Of a stretch of DNA of 28,132 nt, positions 7,472 through 13,956 are shown one piece after another. The stretch comes from CAYJRR01 sp964372275 [NCBI: uncultured bacterium]. Its GTDB lineage: Bacteria; CAYJRR01. The stretch spans positions 1 to 28,132 of the forward strand of contig CAYJRR010000059.1 in the NCBI GenBank assembly GCA_964372275.1, read 5' to 3'. The notes beneath the pieces were generated by a model, which was not told the origin of the DNA, did not search any database, and saw only the letters and a program-made list of their open reading frames with translations. The position numbers and the translations under genes are program-made. Every line of letters begins with the position of its first letter. The first letter of the stretch is position 1.

Positions 7472-8383
7472 ATGACCTCGCGGTTCGCTTCGCTGCTCAC
7501 GATCCTGTCGCTCTCGTCGACCACCGCCCTGGCCGCGCATGGCGGCGGCGCGTTCGGAGGTTTCCTCCCCGTCACGACCCAGACCGGCCGGGTGGTCGCC
7601 ACCCCCGTGATCTGCGTGACCTGGCCCTGCCCGCCGCTGGTCGAGCTGGTGTCCGGCGACCGGCGCGCGGTGATCACCGGTCCGCTCGCGAGCGAGATCG
7701 CCGCGTTCTCCGGCCGGATCGTCACCGTCCGCGGAAACCGCTACGACGCCTCGACCGGTTGGGCGAACGAGGTCGAGGCGCTGGACTTCGTGCCGGGGCG
7801 CGCCACGGAGTTCGTCACCGGCGAGGTGCGCTCGGACTTCGACTGTTCCGGCGACCGGACCGGCGAGTGCAAGCCGATCGCCTGGCTCGACCTCTCGGAC
7901 GGCGAGCGGGTGCAGATCCCGAACGCCGAGGTGGCCAAGACGTTGATGGCGGTGAACGGCGCGAAGGTGAAGATGAAGGGCCGATTCGGCACCGGCACGT
8001 GCGGCGCCGGCATCTCCTGCCGCACCTTCCAGCCGACGAGCCGTCGGATCTCGGTGGAAGGGATCCTGGACGCGCCGCTGTCCACCCTCCCGGGCCTGCC
8101 GCCGTCGACGTACGTCCTTCTCTTCCCGAACGGCACCTCGATCGACGTCGACACCCGATCGAACCTCGTCGACCGGCTCCGGGGACGGCTGTGGCTCACC
8201 GGCCGCATCGACGATGCCGACGGACCGGCTCGCTTCCGCGCGGTGAGCGCGAGCCGCGCCGTCTTCGACTACGTCGGCGCGGTGATGAGCGAGGGGGCCA
8301 ACCCGGGTCGCCACGACGCCACCCGCGGCGGGGCCCCCATTCCGACGACCGCCCCCGCCACCGGCGCCGGCCAGCGCCGCTGA
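7472..8383 (+). CDS. Secreted protein of unknown function
   Basis: The protein has 303 residues and begins with a clear signal peptide (1-21, ending TTALA-A). The body is predicted to be beta-rich, with two similar-looking segments (TGRVVATPV near 38 and VTGEVRSDF near 117) that resemble small OB-fold or barrel domains. Paired cysteines occur near 48/53, 123/131 and 169/175, consistent with disulfides outside the cytoplasm. No catalytic motif or family is recognised. The tail (about 275-303) is low-complexity Pro/Thr/Gly. The start has a strong AAAGGA Shine-Dalgarno site and lies just after a perfect inverted repeat, so transcription is probably regulated. It diverges from the TerB-like gene and is followed by a hairpin, then by the peptidase-like lipoprotein on the same strand. 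Confidence 0.75.
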   Translation: MTSRFASLLTILSLSSTTALAAHGGGAFGGFLPVTTQTGRVVATPVICVTWPCPPLVELVSGDRRAVITGPLASEIAAFSGRIVTVRGNRYDASTGWANEVEALDFVPGRATEFVTGEVRSDFDCSGDRTGECKPIAWLDLSDGERVQIPNAEVAKTLMAVNGAKVKMKGRFGTGTCGAGISCRTFQPTSRRISVEGILDAPLSTLPGLPPSTYVLLFPNGTSIDVDTRSNLVDRLRGRLWLTGRIDDADGPARFRAVSASRAVFDYVGAVMSEGANPGRHDATRGGAPIPTTAPATGAGQRR

Positions 8384-8430
8384 CCACCGGGGCCCCACGG
8401 TCCCTTCCCTGCGCCCGACCCGCGATGTAA

Positions 8431-8470
8431 GGTCCGCCCCCCCGAAACGGGGTGGTGGACCTTTCGTCTT
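8431..8470 (+). terminator. Strong hairpin with trailing T-rich run
   Basis: GGTCC at 8431 pairs with GGACC ending at 8461, and CCCCG pairs with CGGGG around an AAA loop. With the bases in between this makes a nearly continuous 14-pair stem with one mismatch. TTTCGTCTT follows. It probably terminates the gene ending at 8383. An alternative is a leader structure for the lipoprotein at 8487, because a TAAGGT -10-like hexamer overlaps its left foot. Confidence 0.55.
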
Positions 8471-8486
8471 CTTGAGGAGTGGACCG

Positions 8487-9599
8487 ATGACAAGGAAGCT
8501 CGGATCGACCGTGGCGCTTCTGACCGCGCTCGCCCTCGGGGGCTGCGACGGGAAGGAGGAGGCGTTCCCGAACGACTGCGACGAGTTCTCGAACGACGAC
8601 CTCGAGGTGGCGGTCGGGATCCCGGCCGAGGACGGCTGGTCGACCGGCGGCCTCGACCTCTGCACCGACGACAACGACTTCTATTCGCTGGAGCTGGCCG
8701 GGGGGACGCTCGCCTTCGTCGAGATCGCCTTCGACGGCGAAGCCGATCTCCAGCTCGAGCTCTACGACGTCGACGGCAACTCGATGATGGAGAGCGACTC
8801 CGACCTCGCCTACGAGCGGGTGGCGATGACGCCGCGCGAGGGGGCCGAGTCCGACCTTTACTACCTGCAGGTGAGCGGCTACCGGGGCTCGACCGGGTCC
8901 TACGAGCTCAAGGTCCGGACGTTCGACTGGCAGGAGGGGTCGCGCTGCGACGGCGACGACTGCTACCGCATCATGCAGTTCCCCGCTCCCTACGAGGACG
9001 ACCCCTACCGCTTCGACTCCTACGCCGAGTTCGGAAACGCCCGCCGCGAGCTGATCCTGCTGGTGCGCTACGCGCTCCGCGAGACCTACGCCGCCTATCC
9101 GTCGCTCAAGCCCTTGGGCCTGATCGACATGAGCGAGCGCGACGGTTCGACGCCGGGGACCGCCTACGAAGACCTGCGCCACCCGGAAGGGACGCACATC
9201 GAGGGCAACGACATCGACATCGCCTACTTCCAGACCACGCCGGACAACCACGCGCGGCCGGTCTGCGCCAACGACGGCTACTTCTGCACCAGCGAATCGA
9301 ACACCATGGACGCGGAGGCGACCGCCTTCTTCATGGCCCAGCTCTTCACCAGCTCGCGGGTGCGGGTGATCGGCGTCGACACCAAGCTGGAGGACGACCT
9401 GCAGGAGGCGGCCGAGGCGCTCTACGCCGCGGACGCCATCTCCAGCTCCCAGCGCTCGCGCTTCTACAGCATGGTCGCGTCGGGCAGCGGGTGGCCGTTC
9501 CACCACCACCACATGCACCTCAGCCTCGACTGGACCGAGGGGTACGAATCCCGGATGGCCGGGGCCGAGGTGGACCCGTACGAGGCGTCAATCCGTTGA
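8487..9599 (+). CDS. Lipoprotein with PPC-like domain and LAS-type metallopeptidase (murein endopeptidase-like) domain
   Basis: The protein has 370 residues. The signal peptide ends in lipobox LGGC (Cys20), giving a lipid-anchored envelope protein. Residues about 52-145 look like a bacterial pre-peptidase C-terminal beta-sandwich (DDNDFYSLEL, LELYDVDGN, YYLQVSGY). The C-terminal half carries the zinc signature of LAS peptidases (MepA, M15 and M74 families): HIEGNDID at 237-244 fits HxxGxxxD and HMH at 342-344 fits HxH, next to GWPFHHH. Family members cut peptide crosslinks in peptidoglycan, so a murein endopeptidase role is likely but not shown. The start is ATG with GAGGAG six bases before it. 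Only 43 bases separate it from the long-tailed channel gene downstream, suggesting joint expression with a peptidoglycan-binding motor. Confidence 0.8.
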   Translation: MTRKLGSTVALLTALALGGCDGKEEAFPNDCDEFSNDDLEVAVGIPAEDGWSTGGLDLCTDDNDFYSLELAGGTLAFVEIAFDGEADLQLELYDVDGNSMMESDSDLAYERVAMTPREGAESDLYYLQVSGYRGSTGSYELKVRTFDWQEGSRCDGDDCYRIMQFPAPYEDDPYRFDSYAEFGNARRELILLVRYALRETYAAYPSLKPLGLIDMSERDGSTPGTAYEDLRHPEGTHIEGNDIDIAYFQTTPDNHARPVCANDGYFCTSESNTMDAEATAFFMAQLFTSSRVRVIGVDTKLEDDLQEAAEALYAADAISSSQRSRFYSMVASGSGWPFHHHHMHLSLDWTEGYESRMAGAEVDPYEASIR

Positions 9600-9624
9600 C
9601 ATCGTGACGGCGGGGAGATCGCGC

Positions 9625-9630
9625 TAACAT
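9625..9630 (+). promoter_or_regulatory. -10-like hexamer TAACAT before the channel gene
   Basis: TAACAT ends 12 bases before the GTG at 9643, where no good Shine-Dalgarno site is seen. A perfect TTGACA (9596-9601), overlapping the previous stop codon, is 23 bases upstream. That is too far for a normal -35/-10 pair, so promoter assignment is weak. Confidence 0.25.
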
Positions 9631-9642
9631 TCCAGATCGACC

Positions 9643-11856
9643 GTGATCTGGAACGAGATCTGGCGCGAGTACCTGGGGCAGAGTCCGCTCTTCTGGGGAC
9701 TGCACCTGGCGATCGGGGCGGTGACCCTCTTCTGGGGTCTCCGGCATGGGATCGTGCTGCTTTCGATCCGTCGGCGCGCCGCCGGGGGGGAGCCGGTCTC
9801 CGACCAGGAGGTCGCCAAGCACACCGCGCATGCGGCGAGCTACCTCCCCGCCTACGAATACCTCTCCAGCGCCTTCGTGCTGGTGGGGCTGCTCGGTACG
9901 ATCTACGGCTTCTTCACCGGGCTGTCGCAGAACACGGCCAAGGCGTTCGACACCAGCACCGTCAGCCCGGCGCTGGTGACCAGCGGCTTCGGCATCGTCT
10001 GGGCGCTGCTCACCGGATTGGGCGCGAGCGTCATGGAGCGGTGGGGCTCCGGTGTTCCGCGCTGGTTCGCCACGGTGGCCTCGCCGCAGCAGGTGTTCGC
10101 CGAGGTCGGCGCCGGCATGAACGAGCGCCTCGACCGGGTGGTGGCGGCGATGGCGGGGCTGACCGCCAGCTTCCAGAGCGCCTTCGAGGGGGGCAGCACC
10201 CGCTTCTCGGAATCGGCGCACGAGATGGCGCAGACGGCGAAGGAGCTGCGGCAGTCGGTCGATGCCGCCTCCGGCTCGTTCAACAAGAGCATGCAGCAGG
10301 CGGCGACCACCTGCGATCGGATCGACGCGGTGCTCGCGCGGACGAGCGAGCTTCCGGCCAAAGTGAGCGCTTCGATCGAGAAGTTCTCCGAGGAGCATCG
10401 CACGAAGCTCGACGCCTTGAGCATGCAGATCGCGGGACGACTCGACGAGGCGATCCGGCGGCTCGACGAGGCGGGGCGCGTCGTCGCCGGGCGGCTCGAC
10501 AGCAACGCGCAGAAGTTCGACGAGATGCTCAAGGGGACGCTGGTCGAGGTCTCGGCGAAGGTCGGATCGACCCTCACCACCTTCCTCGACCGGGACCGCG
10601 ATGCGTGGACCGACTTCAGCAAAGGGCTGATGGAGGAGTTGCGCGCGACGACCCGGGCCGTCGCGGGAGAGCTGGAGCGGACCAAGGAGCTTCCGGCGGC
10701 GCTCTCGATCGAGATGAAGAGCGCGCACCAGACCTACCAGGAGACGGTGGAGAAGGTCGGCCGCGGGATCCTGAACGAGCTGCAGGCCGCCTCGGCCGCG
10801 GTCGCCGCCGGCCTGGAGAAGACCAAGGAGCTACCGGCCTCGCTCGCCATCGAGATGCGGTCCGCCCACCAGGCCTACCAGGAGACGATCGCCGCGGTCG
10901 CCGAGCGTATGGAGCGGCTCGGAAGCTCGTCCCAGGCCGCCCTGGGGGAGATCGCGATGCGCGACCGCGAGGCCTGGGCCGCCGTCGGCAAGCGGCTCTA
11001 CGACGAACTGCACGTCGCCACCCAGCGCGTCGCCACCGAGCTCGACCGTACCAAGGAGCTGCCCGCGGCGCTGGCGATCGAGATGCGCACCGCGCACCAG
11101 GCCTACCAGGGATCGTTGGAGGGGGTCGCCGAGCGGCTCAAGGGGATCGCCAGCGAGACGCAGGTCGCCACCCGGGAGGCGCTGGAGGACTTTGCCCGAA
11201 CGGTCCACCAGCCGGTCGACGAGCAGCTCAAGCAGGTGACGCTCCTGATGAAGCGTCTGGGGGAGTGGATCGCCGAGGTGAAGGCGCTCCCGTCGGAGAT
11301 CTCGCGCTCGATCACCGACGGGAAGGGGGTGGAGCTGACCCACCTGACCGAGACGACGGCGCGGATCTGGCACGACTCGGTGCGGACGCTGGAGGCGGCG
11401 CGCGCGCAGCGCGAGAACGAGGCGGTCGACAACGAGATGCAGGGGTTCCGCCGGCGCATCCCCGAGCTGGCCGCCGCCATCCGCGAAGCGGCGCAAGAGA
11501 CGAAGACGAGCTCGGAGGAGTTCCGGTCGCACGCCCGGAACTTCTCCGAAGAGGTCAAGAAGCTGCGCGTCCAGATCGAGCGGCTGGCCTGGCACACCAA
11601 CGCTCCGACGGCGCCGCCGGTCGACACCCAGCTCCTGACGACGCTCAAGAACATCGAAGCCAGCATCCCGGCGATCGCCGAGACCGCGACGCGACCCGCG
11701 CCGGCACCCGCGGCGACCGGCGGCGGCTGGTTCCCGCAGGTCCCGAGCGCCACGCCCGAGACGGCGGGCCCGCGCCCGATCGTCCCCCCCGCGCGGGAGC
11801 CGATGCGGTTCACCCCTCCCAAGCGCAGTCTTTGGTCGAAGCTGTTCGGGAGGTAG
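9643..11856 (+). CDS. TolQ/ExbB/MotA-type proton-channel protein with long coiled-coil tail (ZorA-like)
   Basis: The protein has 737 residues. Three membrane helices lie near 15-41, 73-94 and 110-131. The second carries VGLLGTIYG and the third LVTSGFGIVWALLTG, the conserved core of the MotA/TolQ/ExbB stator family, with channel threonines at 86 and 113. About 520 residues of predicted coiled coil follow (about 140-655), then a Pro-rich stretch and a basic end (KRSLWSKLFGR). TolQ and ExbB lack such a tail, while ZorA of the Zorya anti-phage system has one. The tail contains three copies of a TKELPA...IEM...AHQ.YQ unit (344, 391, 467). The start is GTG without a clear Shine-Dalgarno site. It is followed 3 bases later by its OmpA-like partner. 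Together they should form an inner-membrane ion-driven rotary stator anchored to the cell wall. Gliding or Tol-like roles are alternatives to defence. Confidence 0.87.
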   Translation: MIWNEIWREYLGQSPLFWGLHLAIGAVTLFWGLRHGIVLLSIRRRAAGGEPVSDQEVAKHTAHAASYLPAYEYLSSAFVLVGLLGTIYGFFTGLSQNTAKAFDTSTVSPALVTSGFGIVWALLTGLGASVMERWGSGVPRWFATVASPQQVFAEVGAGMNERLDRVVAAMAGLTASFQSAFEGGSTRFSESAHEMAQTAKELRQSVDAASGSFNKSMQQAATTCDRIDAVLARTSELPAKVSASIEKFSEEHRTKLDALSMQIAGRLDEAIRRLDEAGRVVAGRLDSNAQKFDEMLKGTLVEVSAKVGSTLTTFLDRDRDAWTDFSKGLMEELRATTRAVAGELERTKELPAALSIEMKSAHQTYQETVEKVGRGILNELQAASAAVAAGLEKTKELPASLAIEMRSAHQAYQETIAAVAERMERLGSSSQAALGEIAMRDREAWAAVGKRLYDELHVATQRVATELDRTKELPAALAIEMRTAHQAYQGSLEGVAERLKGIASETQVATREALEDFARTVHQPVDEQLKQVTLLMKRLGEWIAEVKALPSEISRSITDGKGVELTHLTETTARIWHDSVRTLEAARAQRENEAVDNEMQGFRRRIPELAAAIREAAQETKTSSEEFRSHARNFSEEVKKLRVQIERLAWHTNAPTAPPVDTQLLTTLKNIEASIPAIAETATRPAPAPAATGGGWFPQVPSATPETAGPRPIVPPAREPMRFTPPKRSLWSKLFGR
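10594..11109 (+). repeat. Three degenerate internal repeats in the tail of the channel protein
   Basis: The unit L-E/D-R/K-TKELPA-x-L-x-IEM-K/R-x-AHQ-x-YQ occurs at 10672, 10813 and 11041, with spacings of 47 and 76 codons. The first and third copies match over about 50 codons, starting at DRDAW (318) and DREAW (441), exactly 123 residues apart. The DNA differs at many third positions, so the duplication is old and kept by selection on the protein. Confidence 0.75.
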
Positions 11857-11859
11857 CGG

Positions 11860-13101
11860 ATGCACGGCCACCGGATCATCGTCTGGCTGGCGCTGACCGA
11901 CTTCTTCTGCTGCCTCGGTCTGCTGATGCTCAGCCTCTACGGCCAGGTCCGAAGCGCGCTCGGCGTCGGGGTCGAGGCGGCGCAGATCGTCGAGCGCATC
12001 CACGAGCGCCTGCGCGACCACCCGGCGTGGAAGGACCGGATCGACTTCAACTCCGCCAGCTACTCGTTGCGCGTACCGGAGGCGGCGCTGTTCGACTTCA
12101 ACAGCCGTGACCTGCGCCGGCCCACCGACCTTCAGCCGCTGGCCGAGGCGATCCGCGCCGAGGGGATCCGTTTCCGCGAGTTCACGCTGATCGTCACCGG
12201 GCACACCGACGACTACGGGTCCCGGCCCTACAACCTGACGCTCTCGAGGGACCGGGCGGAGACGGTCGCGATCGCGTTGCATCGCTACGGCCTCGATCCG
12301 GCCGAGTTCAGCATCGCCACGCGCGGGGTGGGGCCGAGCTACCCGGAGGTCGACAACTGCCTGCCGGCGTCGACCTTCGAGAAGCGGTTCGCCTGCCTGG
12401 AGAGGGGGCTGCCGCTCCGGCCGAAGCCGGAGTTGGAGCGGAATCGTCGCATCGAGTTGACGGTCGGGATCTTCTCGGAGGCGCTGGCGCGGTTGCGGGC
12501 GTTGAGCTCGTTGCCGACGGTGGGGGCCGGGGCGGGCGACGCCGGGGCCGGGGGCGGGGCCGCGACGGAGGCCGGATCCGGGTCCGCACCCGTTGCCGTT
12601 GCCGTTGCCGTTGCCGTGGCCGTATCCGAGACCGAACCCGTATCCGTACCGGTAGCCGAACCGAATGCCGATCGGATCCGATCCGACCCGAACGGATCCG
12701 ATCCACCGGTCGTACCGAAGCCGCCGCGCGTGGCGAAGGTCGATACCGCGGCGCTCCTGTCGAAAGGGGAGGCGCTCTTCGCGCAGGGGAAGATCGTCGA
12801 GGCGGTCGAAGCGTTTTCCGCCGCGGCGTTCGCAGCGCCGGACGACGCCATAGCCCATGCCCGTCTCGGCGCGGCCTACGCCGAAGCCGGAGAGAACGAA
12901 CTGGCGGAGTCGAGCCTCGCCACCGCCGTCGGGCTCGACCCGCGCCACGCAGACAGCCGGTACCTCCTCGGCCGGCTCCTCGAAAAGCGGGGCGAGAAGA
13001 GCGCCGCCGCCGAGTCCTACCGCGTCTTTCTCGAGGTCGAGCCGACCGGCGTGCGCGCCGACGACGCGCGCCGCCGCCTCGACGCGCTCGCCGCGCCGTA
13101 G
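11860..13101 (+). CDS. MotB/ZorB-like OmpA-family protein with C-terminal TPR domain
   Basis: The protein has 413 residues. A single membrane helix (about 7-27) contains Asp14, the position of the ion-carrying aspartate in MotB, TolR, ExbD and ZorB. An OmpA-like peptidoglycan-binding domain follows (about 70-205): FDFNS at 78, GHTDDYGS at 114, YNLTLSRDRA, and NRRIELTV at 195. A low-complexity linker (Ala/Val alternation, then Pro/Asp-rich, 243-290) leads to about three TPR-like helical pairs (297-410). The start lies 3 bases after the channel gene's stop with GGGAGG spanning it, so the pair is translationally coupled. The TPR extension is not a normal part of MotB or ZorB and suggests recruitment of a periplasmic protein. 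The gene ends 2 bases from the convergent recO stop. Confidence 0.88.
   Translation: MHGHRIIVWLALTDFFCCLGLLMLSLYGQVRSALGVGVEAAQIVERIHERLRDHPAWKDRIDFNSASYSLRVPEAALFDFNSRDLRRPTDLQPLAEAIRAEGIRFREFTLIVTGHTDDYGSRPYNLTLSRDRAETVAIALHRYGLDPAEFSIATRGVGPSYPEVDNCLPASTFEKRFACLERGLPLRPKPELERNRRIELTVGIFSEALARLRALSSLPTVGAGAGDAGAGGGAATEAGSGSAPVAVAVAVAVAVSETEPVSVPVAEPNADRIRSDPNGSDPPVVPKPPRVAKVDTAALLSKGEALFAQGKIVEAVEAFSAAAFAAPDDAIAHARLGAAYAEAGENELAESSLATAVGLDPRHADSRYLLGRLLEKRGEKSAAAESYRVFLEVEPTGVRADDARRRLDALAAP
12587..12713 (+). repeat. Hexanucleotide tandem tract encoding the Ala-Val linker
   Basis: GTTGCC repeats four times in a row from 12592. It is followed by decaying GTGGCC/GTATCC and CCGNNN hexamers, ending in two near-identical CGGATCCGATCC blocks (about 12673 and 12703). 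Because the unit is six bases, copy-number changes would lengthen or shorten the linker by two residues without breaking the frame. Confidence 0.8.
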
Positions 13102-13103
13102 CG

Positions 13104-13853
13104 CTACCGGACGAAGCGCACGGACTTCAACTCCTTGCCGAGCTGGTAGCGCAGGAAGGCGGCGAGCAACGCCCGAGCCTCCTCGGCCTGGGACGCGCCG
13201 AAGGGTACCTGGTCGAAGTGGGCGACGTCGGTGGTCAGCGTCGACTCCAGCAACCTCGCGGTGGAGGCGGAGACGTGCAGGCCGCGCGTTCCGCCGCAGG
13301 CGGGACACAGAACGCCCCCGCGCTCGGGGCTGAAGCGATACCGCTCGGGCTCCTGCGCGCCGCACGCGACGCAGCCATCGAGCCGCGGGCGGTAGCCGAC
13401 CAGGGCGAGCAACCGGAGCTCGATCCCGGCGAGCCAGCCGTCGCGCCGCGCCGGCTCCAACGGCGGCGAAGGCTCGTCTCCCAGCGCCTCCAGCGCCCCG
13501 TCGAGCAGGTCGAAGACCTCCGGGTGCGGCTCCCGTTCTCGCGTCGACTCCGCCGCCAGCTCGCTGAGGTAGGAGGCGACGGCGATGCGGTCGAGGTCGG
13601 TGGCGATCGCCGGACGCGCCCGCCGGATCTCGGCGGCGGAGAGCGAGAGGAGATCGCCTCGCCTCTCGCGGTAACGGATCTCCAGCCGATGGAACGGCTC
13701 GAGCGAGCCCCCGAACCGCTTCCGCGAGGCGCGCGCCGATCGGGCGAAGGCGGCGACCTTCCCCAGCTCCCGCGTGAAGAGGGTGACGACCCGGTCCGCT
13801 TCGCCGTAGTCGACCGCGCGGAGGACGAGCGCGATGGCGGTCTTCTCGTTCAC
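13104..13853 (-). CDS. recO: DNA repair protein RecO
   Basis: RecO binds single-stranded DNA and SSB and, with RecR, loads RecA onto gaps (RecFOR pathway). The protein has 249 residues, typical length. The N-terminal OB-fold (1-80) begins with the family's TAIALVLRAVDYGEADR stretch. The helical C-domain holds a four-cysteine zinc site: C161, C164, C183 and C186. The GTG start at 13853 gives the normal RecO N-terminus and is preceded by GAGAGG at the right distance; longer readings add unlike sequence. It converges on the OmpA/TPR gene with two bases between stops, and diverges from the alpha-glucan phosphorylase across about 100 bp. A TAGGAT hexamer 20 bases upstream is a likely -10 box. Confidence 0.95.
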   Translation of the reverse strand: MNEKTAIALVLRAVDYGEADRVVTLFTRELGKVAAFARSARASRKRFGGSLEPFHRLEIRYRERRGDLLSLSAAEIRRARPAIATDLDRIAVASYLSELAAESTREREPHPEVFDLLDGALEALGDEPSPPLEPARRDGWLAGIELRLLALVGYRPRLDGCVACGAQEPERYRFSPERGGVLCPACGGTRGLHVSASTARLLESTLTTDVAHFDQVPFGASQAEEARALLAAFLRYQLGKELKSVRFVR

Positions 13854-13873
13854 CTCGTGCCTCTCACCGGGCG

Positions 13874-13879
13874 ATCCTA
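13874..13879 (-). promoter_or_regulatory. -10-like hexamer TAGGAT for recO
   Basis: TAGGATCGCCC on the minus strand, followed by a short leader with GAGAGG, sits 20 bases before the recO GTG. The same TAGGATCGCCC string precedes the plus-strand gene at 16188, which supports it as a promoter element. Confidence 0.4.
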
Positions 13880-13956
13880 GCATCCGGCCCACGATCCGCT
13901 TGGGCGCCGGCGGCCGTTGCATCGACCGGCGGCCGAAGGCAGACTTCCTCCGCCTC

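Noticed and set aside
9596-9601. Perfect TTGACA as a -35 box
   Set aside because: No -10-like hexamer lies 16-18 bases downstream; the nearest TAACAT is 23 bases away.
12308-12706. Arg-rich minus-strand frame over the hexanucleotide tract
   Set aside because: The RQRQRQRQR stretch is just the reverse reading of the Ala-Val repeat in the stator partner.
12587-12713. CRISPR-like array
   Set aside because: Contiguous hexamers without spacers inside an open reading frame.
13098-13107. Palindrome GTAGCGCTAC spanning both convergent stop codons
   Set aside because: No loop or T tract; it arises from two facing TAG stops and is too short to call a site.
13907-13935. Two direct copies of CCGGCGGCCG before the phosphorylase gene
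   Set aside because: All-GC ten-mers are common by chance in this DNA; no evidence of a binding site.
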